Shown: positions 1 through 11,692 of the stretch, in pieces | Layout of the letters: each line of letters begins with the position of its first letter | Position numbering within the stretch: position 1 is the first letter of the stretch | The notes under the pieces: model-generated | What the model was told of the DNA's origin: nothing | Seen by the model: only the letters and a program-made list of their open reading frames with translations | Databases searched by the model: none | Assembly (NCBI GenBank): GCA_025024175.1 | Contig: QCXZ01000064.1 | Coordinates: forward strand, 21,076,286 to 21,140,285 | Length of the DNA stretch: 64,000 nucleotides | Direction: 5' to 3' | Source: Rhyzopertha dominica | Taxonomy: Eukaryota > Arthropoda > Insecta > Coleoptera > Bostrichidae | Program-made: the position numbers and the translations under genes

Positions 1-155
1 AATGAAACCTCAGGACGCCACTCACTCACTCAAACAAACAACATCCAGCTAATACAATATCAATATTTTTGCAATCTTTTTCACCGAAATGCGAGTTTAA
101 GAAATAAAATTTTTAATAGATAAATTTATTAATAAAATCAACAACAACTACCTAT

Positions 156-554
156 TCATTTAACATGCATCGTAAGCCTCTCTTTTCTTTTGTCTTCCAC
201 AGAATATTTTTCTATACTTTTTGATAACCTGCTCATTTCGTTATTCTTTAACCAATCTAAAATGAAGTTTGTAGGTGAAAACAATATTTTTGCACTTCCT
301 AGACATTCACTGCCTTTGTACAGAACAGCGTATTGGCCAGGAGTTAGTGATCTTTTACTCTTCCATAATTTTATAATCAAACCCTTATCAGTTTGACACA
401 CCACACAAGGATCTATAGTTTCAACATGTTGGAATTTAAAACCGCAATCAAGTACACCACACTTTTCCAGCTCCTCAGGTTTGGAATGGATCCAGTGCGG
501 CTCAGAGGTGAATATTAAGCGATTGTACAAGGCTGAGTGATTTGTACCCTGGGC
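156..554 (-). CDS. TRMU: Terminal coding exon of mitochondrial tRNA-specific 2-thiouridylase (TRMU/MTU1), copy 1
   Basis: On the minus strand a 132-codon open segment runs to a TGA at 156-158 and matches the C-terminal domain of TRMU/MnmA, the enzyme that thiolates U34 of mitochondrial tRNAs for Lys, Glu and Gln. Recognisable family blocks are QGTNH-ALY at the start, PHWI, FQH followed by PCVV, and the diagnostic TPGQYAVLYKGSECLGSAKI. The exon opens right after a splice acceptor (TTCTCTTTTAG read on the minus strand, AG ending at 555), so the true 5' edge is 554, not an internal methionine. An AATAAA signal lies just downstream at 125-130. The catalytic N-terminal PP-loop part, about two thirds of the protein, is not recognisable in this window. 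The exon is either the end of a gene with remote upstream exons or an orphan fragment carried in the duplicated unit. Confidence 0.85.
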   Translation of the reverse strand, partial: AQGTNHSALYNRLIFTSEPHWIHSKPEELEKCGVLDCGFKFQHVETIDPCVVCQTDKGLIIKLWKSKRSLTPGQYAVLYKGSECLGSAKILFSPTNFILDWLKNNEMSRLSKSIEKYSVEDKRKERLTMHVK

Positions 555-646
555 CTAAAAGAGAAATTTTATAGTTCATCTGGCTGTGATACATTTATTA
601 AAAAAATTGTTCACTTCATATTACTGATTATACTGATACTAGTATA

Positions 647-950
647 CAGGGTGTCCTGAAGAGAACAGCCCTTAATTTTTTTCTCTGCAACTGTGGCATA
701 TTTATTTTAGTAGAGATACTAAACATAAACGTTCCTTCACAACCATTTTCTAAATGAAAAAAGTGACTGTCACCTCAACACATTAACTGTCAAATGACTT
801 CTTTATGAATTGTAAAGTTGGCTTCCTGTACAGTGCGGGTGGCAAACTGGCTACATCATTTTGTGCTACCTGAGCCGCCGGCGTACAAGAGGTAGGTTAT
901 GTTTCTAGATAACTTGGATGCCGGCAGTTCAGGTTACGTGCAATTCCCTG
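647..950. mobile_element. Possible short mariner-type MITE flanked by TA
   Basis: The segment starts TA-CAGGGTGTCC at 645 and ends CCCTG-TA at 952, the arrangement expected of a Tc1/mariner-type non-autonomous element with a TA target duplication. Only the outer five bases of the two ends match, so the assignment is weak. The same segment recurs in the second unit at about 8653-8957. Confidence 0.3.
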
Positions 951-2733
951 TATACAAATGTTGTTCGATGCAAAATAAAGATGTACACCAGTGGCTTGGC
1001 AATTGGCGCATGCAAAATGCGAAAAACATTAATCTGAAGATGAAATTTTGTTTATGTGTTATATGATACATATTACAAAAAAAATACAGTAATACTCAAA
1101 AGAGGCCATGGAAATACAATACACGATNTTTCTAGACAGGTATTGCAATATATTTTCGCTGATTTCGTTGCTACTTTCCAACTTTGTTCTGCAGCTAGCT
1201 TCTTATAACAAAATAAACATCTTTTTCTAACTTTTCTATTTTTTTTTGCACTTTTCTTCGGTTTCTTTGATTTTTCTTATATTATTCTTCGTTTCTTATC
1301 CTGTATTGCTACTTCAAATCATCTCCAAAAGCAACGCCACCAAAGCTTCTCGAAATTTTCTCACAGAGTTTTAGACGTTTGATGCACCGGCTTGTATATG
1401 ACTAATACATTAACCACAGATGTCCCCATCAATACTTCTATGGCAACTTTATGTTTTTCGGATTGGAGAAGAATAAGCAGTCAACTGCTTTTTGTCTGTG
1501 TTTAGGTCTAAATTATGTTAAGTAGACAGCATTAGAACATATCTTTTGTCTTTCCACTTAGAGACTATTATTCGATCGTCAGTTTCTTTTAGCTTTGCTG
1601 CCACAACTTCTTTAGTGAACCTTATCTATTTTCTATTATGGACCCATCCAAAGGAATTTTTCTGCTTAAAAGTTGTTTTGCAACAGGAATGCTGGTATAG
1701 TAGTTACTTACATACTAATGGTATTTTCCAGGAACATACTGTCTAAATTTTAATCACCCACGTAAGGGAACCATTTTTTATCAATTGCTATCACTTTTAT
1801 ATATTTATATTTTATATCATAAATTAAAGAGACAAACTAATGGTTTGATTTTATGAACAGGATTATATTATCAATTAATTACAGTAAAACTGCTTAACTT
1901 CTTGCACACTAAAAACTCGATTCAAAACAAATGGTCGTTGACACCCTGCAACCGTATTGGTTACTTTCAAGCCTATAAATCCCACACATTTTATGTATTG
2001 TAGGGGGATAATACATGTCTACCAGCTGTACAAGTGGAAAATTTTAAATGCTAACTTTCCTTGTTCGCCACCTGTACAGCCAACTACCATTACAAAAAAA
2101 TTTCTAAAACATTCTCATATTGAAAAATATGTTATGTATTTTTTAGTTTTATGATGATACGTTAATGTATAGTTAAAAAAACACAAAGACGTTTCCGTAA
2201 TACGCCGTACATTTTTTGCGGTGCTTGCAGTACTGCATCCGTTGGTACACTTGGTGCTTAACATATTAAACAAAATTTATACTTTCAGCTTTTCTTTTAA
2301 ATTCCTTCAGACATGTCATTTTTCAATACCATAAACTTTGGTAAATTAACGGCGACATTTCATCAACGGCTTTGTCGGTGTGTATGAGGGTCAGTTCCAC
2401 AGTGTATGGTGCAAATTCCAGTCTCCAAAAATGATCTGTGTACACTCACCTGCAGAAGTAATGTCATACGGGAAGGTGGCGAAAATAACGATGCGCCCAT
2501 TTCGCTGCAACCCGATATTCAGTTGCGGACAACGTAGATGTTGCAAAAGAAGAGATTACATCTTCCTTTCTTTAATTCTTTAATTCAGGGTAAGCTAGAC
2601 TTCCAATTAAAAAAAAACATGCATACTCTGAGCGTAGAATATGTAAAAAGGTACTACGATTTTTGGTTACAAAAAGGCTAAGTTGGATGTATACAGAAAA
2701 TGTGTACTTCCTCAAATTATTGACCTCAGGTTA
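951..2733. other. Non-coding spacer of the duplicated unit, copy 1
   Basis: AT-rich DNA between the TRMU exon and the putative LTR, with no convincing gene. No further TRMU exon was recognised on the minus strand. A good minus-strand splice-donor match (CAG followed by GTGAGTG) lies near 2452-2462, at the edge of a stretch without stops, so a short unidentified exon is conceivable. There is one N at about 1128. Confidence 0.5.
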
Positions 2734-3019
2734 TGTCACAATATGCCTCTTAAGAGCATAATATGCAAATATTAATATTTTAAGATTGACAATGACTTTG
2801 ACAGGACTGCCCAGACAGTTTTGTGGCCATTTGTCGACAGGGGGCGTGGGTGTTAAAAATTAGAAGGCATAGAAAAATAATAGCGAGTATCTGACATATA
2901 TCAAACAGAGTCACAAGTTATATTTTTTAAAGTTTTCCTGCGTTGTATCGTTAAAAGCTTAATACAATCTTCAAATTAACGGACTGGGTTTTATTGATCG
3001 TTGGAACGTATTTTTCACA
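2734..3019 (+). mobile_element. Putative BEL/Pao LTR, copy 1
   Basis: About 286 bp starting TGTCACAATA and ending TTTTCACA, immediately 5' of a primer-binding site. The 3' end is well placed by that site. The 5' end is an inference from the TGT...ACA convention of BEL LTRs, because the neighbouring spacer is duplicated along with it and cannot delimit it. Confidence 0.55.
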
Positions 3020-3022
3020 TTT

Positions 3023-3040
3023 TGGTGCCGAAACCCGGGA
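3023..3040 (+). promoter_or_regulatory. Retrotransposon primer-binding site
   Basis: TGGTGCCGAAACCCGGGA lies 3 bases after the LTR end. This is the usual tRNA-primer complement at the start of BEL/Pao internal regions. An identical copy begins at about 11027 in the second unit. Confidence 0.8.
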
Positions 3041-3082
3041 ACTTGCGAAGGTCTGTAAGAAGCTGATTTTGAACGTTGGAAA

Positions 3083-6000
3083 ATGGAATTATCGTTACGG
3101 AAAACTTGTCGTGCTCTTTTAACAAGGCTTATAAATGGTGCGGACGACCTCCTAAAAGAAGAGGATATTGATGTGTCTGAGATTAATATATTGATCGCAA
3201 GAGTGAAGGGCAGCTAAAGGTAACTTAAGTGACGCTAACGAAAAAGTTTTAGCCAAAATGAACGAGAACGATCTAAATGAAGACCAGCTGCAGGCAGAAT
3301 TTGAAAAAATGTTTAGAGTACAACGATGCTGCTGTCATGTGTATTGCAAAACTTGAACAAAGGTTACAGTCGGATAGAGGACATGGAACTCATGATGCAG
3401 TTCAAGCAGAGAGGGCACTAATTTCAATGAAAAGGAAAACGGTGAGATTACCTAAGCTAGAATTAGTTAAATTCAATGGCAATCCACAAGATTGGCAACA
3501 GTTTTGGGAACAGTTTAGCTTAAACATTCACAATAACGATGAACTAGATGACTCGGCTAAATTCAGTTATTTAAAAAGCGCATTAATAGGAAGAGCTGCT
3601 GATACTATTAATGGATTGCTTTCTAGTCAGAGTTGTTATAAGGATGCCATTGAATTATTAAAACAGGAATTTGGAGACGTAGAAAGAATCGTAGATAGTT
3701 ATATTCAACAGTTTACTGATGTTGCCGTCAATAAAGAATAAAAATGACGTTTTGGCTTTACGGAAATTGTATAACGCAGCAAGCACTATATGTAGATCCC
3801 TCCACTCTCTGGGAGTTTCTTCCGAACAGTATGGCATGACGTTCAAATCAATTGTGTTGAAAGCCCTGCCATATTCCATGAGAATAGAATTCAACAAAAA
3901 ATGCAAGTCAGACATTCCACCAAACACCATCAAGTTTTATGTTGGAAAAAGGCACAAAACGTAATTCAGAAAATAGAATATGAAGAACAAATCACCAAGA
4001 TTTTGGCATTTCTTGAAACTTGAAATTGAATCAGTTGAAGAAGCTAAAAGAATGGACGGATGTGACAGAAAAGTACCTAGCATTAACGCGTTTGGAAGAA
4101 ATAATAAGATTTGCACTGCAGCAGAGTTATTAACCGGCACCGTTGAAAATAAAAAGGAGTCTTGTTTGTTTTGGTCATTCAAAAGATCATCTGACACAAA
4201 AATGTGATTCCACAATTAGTTTGACTGAAAAAAAGGATATCCTGAAACAAAATTCGAGATGTTTTAGGTGTACAAAGAGGAATCACAGTGCACGTTTTTG
4301 TAGGAAAAATGTTAGATGTTCTAAGTGCAATGGTCGTCATGTTACAGCGGTTTGTGATCCAAACTATCCCAAATAGAACATCTTCAGGTTATAGACTCAC
4401 TGAACAGCCATCAGCGATGAAGCAGGAAGGGGTAAATCATACTCAACGACTAATTTGTTCGCCGATGGGAATCTCCTCGATGTATACCTACAAACAGCAA
4501 TGCGCTTTTATTTCACCCACAAGTACCACAGATGTTTTCATTAGACTAGTCATTGATAGCGGAAGCCAACTAACGTTCATAAAGGAAAGCTTATCAAGAA
4601 ATTGGATTTACCAGTAATTGGAACACGTAGAATAGCCATTTTAGCATTTGGAAACAGGTGAATCGTCGCCTGGGAGGTTGTGTCGTCGTGTGCTGGTGAA
4701 ATTGAAGAGCCAACACACAAATGAGGTTGTTTGTATGGAAGCAGTAGAAAATAGAAGAAATTTGTTTGGATTCATTAAAAACGCCCAAAATTACTGACCC
4801 GGTTATTAAAGACTTTGGCAAAGGATTATCATCTGGCAGATGTCAATAAAGAACGTGTTGAAATATCTGGCTTATCAATGTTAATAGGTGCTGATAACTA
4901 TTGGAAGATAGTAAAAGAAGAAACGAAGAGATTAAGTAACACACTATCAGCAATAAATACCGTAATTGGATGGACCTTGTTAGGATCGAATCATCATGTT
5001 TTTTCTGAACAAACTTTCGTCAGTTTTGGTGTATGCCATACTTTTCACGTCCAAAACCAATCAGAAATCGACTTGAAAGAATTTTGGGATTTGGAAAGAA
5101 TTGGTATAAAGAGTGATGAAGACTGCTCTGTAGAAAAAATTACACTACAATTTATGGAAGAGAACATAGAGTTCAGAGGTGGTAGATACAGTGTGAAGTT
5201 GCCTTGGTTGAACACATCTGGCACAACTGGATTCCAACTACAGTGCGCGCACTTTCAAGAGTAACAAGTTTAACAAGAAAACTTACACGGAATGGTAAAC
5301 TTCAGGAGTATGATTTTGCCAATGAGGGAGTATTTAAGAAACGATTGTGCTGAAATAGCTGCATCTTCCAAGAGTGACCGAATATATTATATGCCACATC
5401 GAGGCAGTATATCGTGAAGATAAAGAAACTACGAAAATAAGAATTGTTTTTGATGCCTCTGCTCATTCGCCGGGATATCCGTCACTGAATGACATGCTGA
5501 GTTCTGGGGAAAATATCGTACCGGAGCTGTTACGTGTATTGTTGAATTTTAGAATTGGTAAAGTAGGACTTATAGCAGATATTGAAAAGGCGTTTTTGCA
5601 AATCTCTCTGGATGAAGATGAACGTGATACTCATCGATTTTTGTGGTATGAACAACCAGTTGATGACGAAAATGTATTGCCGAAGCTGATTTCGTATCGT
5701 ATGAAACGAGTTACTTTCGGTGTTACTTGCAGTCCCTTCTTATTGGCAGCAACATTGCATAAACATCTGTTAAATCAAGATAAGAGCGATAGAGAGCTAT
5801 GCGATGTTCTTCGCCAGTCATTTTATGTCGATGATTTGGTAATATCCGCTGATGATGAAGAGAGTGGAGCACATATATTTAAAGTTGCTACTAGAGTTAT
5901 GAGGAATGCGAACATGAACCTACGAAAGTGGTATAACCAATATAAAGGATTAAGCAAGTTATGTGAGCATGAACATGGCAAATCAGATGTAAGGAAGGTG

Positions 6001-8060
6001 TTGGGATTGCAATGGTTTCTAAATACCGACGAAATCGCTGTAGATTTGAAGACAATTTTATATAATTCTGAGTCAAGAATTTAACCAAAAGGTATATCTT
6101 GGCAAAACGATTTCAATGGTGTACGATCCAATTAGGCTTTCTTGGACGCGTTTACTGTACGAATGAAGATACTATTGGCAAGAAATTTGGGAAAGCACGT
6201 ATAGGTTGGGATGATACGTTGGCCAGAAGCTTAGCCAGTGGAATGGGTGAAATGGAGATCAGAATTAATGCGCTTGGATCAATTAGCGGTACCTAGGTGT
6301 GCTTTACTATTTCCTAGGAAATTAGTTGAATTGCATATTTTTGCTGACGCTAGCCCCCGTGCGTATGGAGCAGTGGCCTATATCAAGACAATTTCTAGGC
6401 AAAGAATCTTCATGGTGAGATTCTTGGGATGTCTAAAAACAGGATTGCTCCTATTAATGATAATGGGAAGGACTCACTAACATTACCAAAGTTGGAAACT
6501 GACAGCAGCACTTTGTGCTGCAAAGGCTACAAAATTATATAATTAAAAAATTTCAGGGTAAATTTGATAGACTCTACTTGTGGTCCGATTCAAAATAACT
6601 TTGTACTGGATATATGGCAATCCGAACAAATGGAAACAGTACGTCCGCAATAGAGTAATGGAAATTAACACGCTATCAAAAGGTGAATGGAGACACTGGT
6701 CCTGGCTCTGAAAATCCTGCTGATATGTTGACCAGGGGAGTTAAAATCACAATACTAATTGAGTCTGAAGTATGGAGGAATGGTCCCCAATGGCTGAGCG
6801 GTGACGAGAAGTACTGGCCTACCTGATGATAGTAAAGGGTGTTGAAAATGAAGATGCTATATCAACTTTGCTCAACGTTACTGACACAACAGAAGTTTAT
6901 GGAGAACCGGTTTTTAGAATTGAAAATTATAGCAGTCTTGAAAGGATTTTAAAGGATAACAGCCTACGTGTTTCGAATAATTCGCAATTTAAAAGCTGTT
7001 AATGGAAAGGAAACTGGATACCTTTCGAAGCAGGAACTATGTAATGCTGAAAATTATTGGATAAAGTTAACTCAGCAACAAAACGTTTAAAAAAGAACTA
7101 CAAGGCCTAAAACAGAACGGAAACAAGGCATAGAAGTTCCTCCCTATTGATGTTTAAACATCCATTCATAGATGATAAAGGAATAATAAGACTTGGAGGG
7201 CGATTGGAATTTTCAGATTTACCTATGAAACAAAACATCCTATAATTTTGCCAAGAATTCATGCTTAGGAGATCGGTTGGTGTGGAGTGCTCACATAAGG
7301 ACATGTCATGGTGGTATTGGTATTACGTTAGCAGAAATTAGAAAACGCCTTTTGGATTATCCAAGGACGACAAGCCGTATTAAAAGGTATTTTAAGGAAA
7401 TGCGTCGATGTGTCAGAAGTTGCCGAAGGAAAGTCCGGGCTCATAGCACCTTTTGGCTCCGCTTCCCAAAGGAAAGGCTAATGTTGCTGTGAGTCCATTT
7501 AAAATATCTGGGAATTGACTTTTGCCGGCCCACTATTTGTTAAGAAAGGAGATACCAACAGGGAGAAAAGTGTATATTATGTTGATAACATGTGCAATAG
7601 TAAGAGCTGTACATTTAGAACTTGTACCCAACTTGAGCACTGAAGGTTGCTTACTGGCTTTGCGCAGATTTTTTGCTAGAAGAGGTGTTCCAGACGTGAT
7701 ATATTCTGATAACGCAAAAACATTTAAACGTGCTGCTCTGGAGTTCAAAGAACTTAAGAAACTTTTGAATGAAAGAAAGATACAAGACCTGACTACAAGC
7801 TTAAAAATAAAATGGAAATTCAGTTGCGAAAGTGCTCCATGGTGGGGAGGCTTTTGGGAAAGACTTGTAAGGAGCGTTAAAACATGCTTAAAGAGTACCT
7901 TGGGGAAATCTTGCCTTAACTACGATGAACTTATGACTGTTTTGACAGAGGTAGAAGCAATTGTAAATTCAAGGCCATTAACTTATATCGACGATGACAC
8001 AGAAAATTTGTTAAAACAAATGAAACCTCAGGACGCCACTCACTCACTCAAACAAACAAC
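3083..8060 (+). pseudogene. BEL/Pao gag-pol, multiply frameshifted, truncated within integrase
   Basis: Open pieces follow BEL/Pao order on one strand but in shifting frames. Gag starts at ATG 3083 (MELSLRKTCRALL). A zinc-knuckle block follows at about 4150-4370 with repeated CxxC...H...C. The aspartic protease motif (VIDSGSQ) is near 4550. Reverse transcriptase at 5374-6084 keeps FYVDDL. RNase H (FADASPRAYGAV) is near 6340, the integrase H2C2 region near 7290, and the integrase DDE core at 7522-8030 keeps PWWGGFWERLVRS. The usual C-terminal DUF5641-type domain and 3' LTR are absent: after IDDDTENLL the frame runs into the next unit's spacer and stops. Several breaks are single-base differences from copy 2 (for example an extra A near 3305), so part of the decay may be sequencing error. 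Confidence 0.9.
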
Positions 8061-8161
8061 ATCCAGCTAATACAATATCAATATTTTTGCAATCTTTTTC
8101 ACCGAAATGCGAGTTTAAGAAATAAAATTTTTAATAGATAAAATCAACAACAACTACCTAT

Positions 8162-8560
8162 TCATTTAACATGCATCGTAAGCCTCTCTTTTCTTTTGTC
8201 TTCCACAGAATATTTTTCTATACTTTTTGATAACCTGCTCATTTCGTTATTCTTTAACCAATCTAAAATGAAGTTTGTAGGTGAAAACAATATTTTTGCA
8301 CTTCCTAGACATTCACTGCCTTTGTACAGAACAGCGTATTGGCCAGGAGTTAGTGATCTTTTACTCTTCCATAATTTTATAATCAAACCCTTATCAGTTT
8401 GACACACCACACAAGGATCTATAGTTTCAACATGTTGGAATTTAAAACCGCAATCAAGTACACCACACTTTTCCAGCTCCTCAGGTTTGGAATGGATCCA
8501 GTGCGGCTCAGAGGTGAATATTAAGCGATTGTACAAGGCTGAGTGATTTGTACCCTGGGC
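8162..8560 (-). CDS. TRMU: Terminal coding exon of TRMU, copy 2
   Basis: The translation is identical to the exon at 156-554, with the same acceptor AG directly upstream on the minus strand and the same TGA stop. Copy 2 lacks the 12 bases that hold the AATAAA hexamer downstream of copy 1; only an ATTAAA variant remains nearby. Perfect preservation of the reading frame, while the neighbouring BEL frames differ by indels, suggests either a very recent duplication or a collapsed or expanded assembly. No upstream TRMU exon is visible between here and the LTR at 10740. Confidence 0.85.
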   Translation of the reverse strand, partial: AQGTNHSALYNRLIFTSEPHWIHSKPEELEKCGVLDCGFKFQHVETIDPCVVCQTDKGLIIKLWKSKRSLTPGQYAVLYKGSECLGSAKILFSPTNFILDWLKNNEMSRLSKSIEKYSVEDKRKERLTMHVK

Positions 8561-10739
8561 CTAAAAGAGAAATTTTATAGTTCATCTGGCTGTGATACAT
8601 TTATTAAAAAAATTGTTCACTTCATATTACTGATTATACTGATACTAGTATACAGGGTGTCCTGAAGAGAACAGCCCTTAATTTTTTTCTCTGCAACTGT
8701 GGCATATTTATTTTAGTAGAGATACTAAACATAAACGTTCCTTCACAACCATTTTCTAAATGAAAAAAGTGACTGTCACCTCAACACATTAACTGTCAAA
8801 TGACTTCTTTATGAATTGTAAAGTTGGCTTCCTGTACAGTGCGGGTGGCAAACTGGCTACATCATTTTGTGCTACCTGAGGCCGCCGGCGTACAAGAGGT
8901 AGGTTATGTTTCTAGATAACTTGGATGCCGGCAGTTCAGGTTACGTGCAATTCCCTGTATACAAATGTTGTTCGATGCAAAATAAAGATGTACACCAGTG
9001 GCTTGGCAATTGGCGCATGCAAAATGCGAAAAACATTAATCTGAAGATGAAATTTTGTTTATGTGTTATATGATACATATTACAAAAAAAATACAGTAAT
9101 ACTCAAAAGAGGCCATGGAAATACAATACACGATTTTTCTAGACAGGTATTGCAATATATTTTCGCTGATTTCGTTGCTACTTTCCAACTTTGTTCTGCA
9201 GCTAGCTTCTTATAACAAAATAAACATCTTTTTCTAACTTTTCTATTTTTTTTTTGCACTTTTCTTCGGTTTCTTTGATTTTTCTTATATTATTCTTCGT
9301 TTCTTATCCTGTATTGCTACTTCAAATCATCTCCAAAAGCAACGCCACCAAAGCTTCTCGAAATTTCTCACAGAGTTTTAGACGTTTTGATGCACCGGCT
9401 TGTATATGACTAATACATTAACCACAGATGTCCCCATCAATACTTCTATGGCAACTTTATGTTTTTCGGATTGGAGAAGAATAAGCAGTCAACTGCTTTT
9501 TGTCTGTGTTTAGGTCTAAATTATGTTAAGTAGACAGCATTAGAACATATCTTTTGTCTTTCCACTTAGAGACTATTATTCGATCGTCAGTTTCTTTTAG
9601 CTTTGCTGCCACAACTTCTTTTAGTGAACCTTATCTATTTTCTATTATGGACCCATCCAAAGGAATTTTTCTGCTTAAAAGTTGTTTTGCAACAGGAATG
9701 CTGGTATAGTAGTTACTTACATACTAATGGTATTTTCCAGGAACATACTGTCTAANTTTTAATCACCCACGTAAGGGAACCATTTTTTATCAATTGCTAT
9801 CACTTTTATATATTTATATTTTATATCATAAATTAAAGAGACAAACTAATGGTTTGATTTTATGAACAGGATTATATTATCAATTAATTACAGTAAAACT
9901 GCTTAACTTCTTGCACACTAAAAACTCGATTCAAACAAATGGTCGTTGACACCCTGCAACCGTATTGGTTACTTTCAAGCCTAAAATCCCACACATTTTA
10001 TGTATTGTAGGGGGATAATACATGTCTACCAGCTGTACAAGTGGAAAATTTTAAATGCTAACTTTCCTTGTTCGCCACCTGTACAGCCAACTACCATTAC
10101 AAAAAATTTCTAAAACATTCTCATATTGAAAAATATGTTATGTATTTTTTAGTTTTATGATGATACGTTAATGTATAGTTAAAAAACACAAAGACGTTTC
10201 CGTAATACGCCGTACATTTTTTGCGGTGCTTGCAGTACTGCATCCGTTGGTACACTTGGTGCTTAACATATTAAACAAAATTTATACTTTCAGCTTTTCT
10301 TTTAAATTCCTTCAGACATGTCATTTTTCAATACCATAAACTTTGGTAAATTAACGGCGACATTTCATCAACGGCTTTTGTCGGTGTGTATGAGGGTCAG
10401 TTCCACAGTGTATGGTGCAAATTCCAGTCTCCAAAAATGATCTGTGTACACTCACCTGCAGAAGTAATGTCATACGGGAAGGTGGCGAAAATAACGATGC
10501 GCCCATTTCGCTGCAACCCGATATTCAGTTGCGGACAACGTAGATGTTGCAAAAGAAGAGATTACATCTTCCTTTCTTTAATTCTTTAATTCAGGGTAAG
10601 CTAGACTTCCAATTAAAAAAAAACATGCATACTCTGAGCGTAGAATATGTAAAAAGGTACTACGATTTTTGGTTACAAAAAGGCTAAGTTGGATGTATAC
10701 AGAAAATGTGTACTTCCTCAAATTATTGACCTCAGGTTA
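8561..10739. other. Non-coding spacer of the duplicated unit, copy 2
   Basis: Second copy of the spacer seen at 555-2733, including the CAGGG-ended MITE candidate at about 8653-8957. It differs by scattered one- or two-base indels and an N at 9756. No gene is recognised. Confidence 0.6.
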
Positions 10740-11023
10740 TGTCACAATAATGCCTCTTAAGAGCATAATATGCAAATATTAATATTTTAAGATTGACAAT
10801 GACTTTGACAGGACTGCCCAGACAGTTTTGTGGCCATTTGTCGACGGGGCGTGGGTGTTAAAAATTAGAAGGCATAGAAAAATAATAGCGAGTATCTGAC
10901 ATATATCAAACAGAGTCACAGTTATATTTTTTAAAAGTTTTCCTGCGTTTATCGTTAAAAGCTTAATACAATCTTCAAATTAACGGACTGGGTTTTATTG
11001 ATCGTTGGAACGTATTTTTCACA
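10740..11023 (+). mobile_element. Putative BEL/Pao LTR, copy 2
   Basis: Same TGTCACAATA...CACA block as at 2734-3019, again followed by the primer-binding site. It precedes a second gag and does not follow a complete pol, so it acts as the 5' LTR of the second element. Whether it also served as a 3' LTR of the first is not supported, since pol stops 2.7 kb upstream. Confidence 0.5.
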
Positions 11024-11086
11024 TTTTGGTGCCGAAACCCGGGAACTTGCGAAGGTCTGTAAGAAGCTGATTTTGAACGTTGGAAA

Positions 11087-11592
11087 ATGGAATTATCGTT
11101 ACGGAAAACTTGTCGTGCTCTTTTAAACAAGGCTTATAAATGGTGCGGACGACCTCTAAAAGAAGAGGATATTGATGTGTCTGAGATTAATATATTGATC
11201 GCAAGAGTGAAGGCAGCTAAAGGTAACTTAAGTGACGCTAACGAAAAAAGTTTTAGCCAAAATGAACGAAACGATCTAAATGAAGACCAGCTGCAGGCAG
11301 AATTTGAAAAATGTTTAGAGTACAACGATGCTGCTGTCATGTGTATTGCAAAACTTGAACAAAGGTTACAGTCGGATAGAGGACATGGAACTCATGATGC
11401 AGTTCAAGCAGAGAGGGCACTAATTTCAATGAAAAGGAAAACGGTGAGATTACCTAAGCTAGAATTAGTTAAATTCAATGGCAATCACAAGATTGGCAAC
11501 AGTTTTGGGAACAGTTTAGCTTAAACATTCACAATAACGATGAACTAGATGACTCGGCTAAATTCAGTTATTTAAAAAGCGCATTAATAGGA
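11087..11592 (+). pseudogene. BEL/Pao gag, N-terminal part, cut by assembly gap
   Basis: Starts MELSLRKTCRALLNKAYKW and reads 145 codons. A missing C at about 11487 relative to copy 1 then shifts the frame. This copy keeps frame over the first 140 codons where copy 1 is broken. The sequence is lost in the N gap at 11593. Confidence 0.85.
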
Positions 11593-11692
11593 NNNNNNNN
11601 NNNNNNNNNNNNNNNNNNNNNNNNNNNNNNNNNNNNNNNNNNNNNNNNNNNNNNNNNNNNNNNNNNNNNNNNNNNNNNNNNNNNNNNNNNNN
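11593..11692. other. Assembly gap (100 Ns)
   Basis: Exactly 100 Ns separate the BEL gag from satellite DNA. This is the customary placeholder for a gap of unknown size, so the linkage and distance between the TRMU/BEL units and the satellite are unproven. Confidence 0.95.

Larger units (their letters stand above)
1..11592 (+). repeat. Tandem duplication of an ~8.0-kb unit (TRMU exon + spacer + truncated BEL/Pao)
   Basis: Bases 1-3590 recur at 8019-11592 with near-identity. The offset is 8018 at the left edge and 8006 from the TRMU exon onward, because copy 1 has 12 extra bases near 125-140. Most differences are single-base indels in homopolymers or short runs, plus this 12-bp difference. Each unit contains a reverse-strand TRMU terminal exon, non-coding DNA, a putative LTR and plus-strand BEL/Pao gag-pol. 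The true left edge lies outside the window and the right copy ends in a 100-N gap. The structure could be a genuine segmental duplication or an assembly artefact; the sequence alone cannot decide. Confidence 0.9.
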
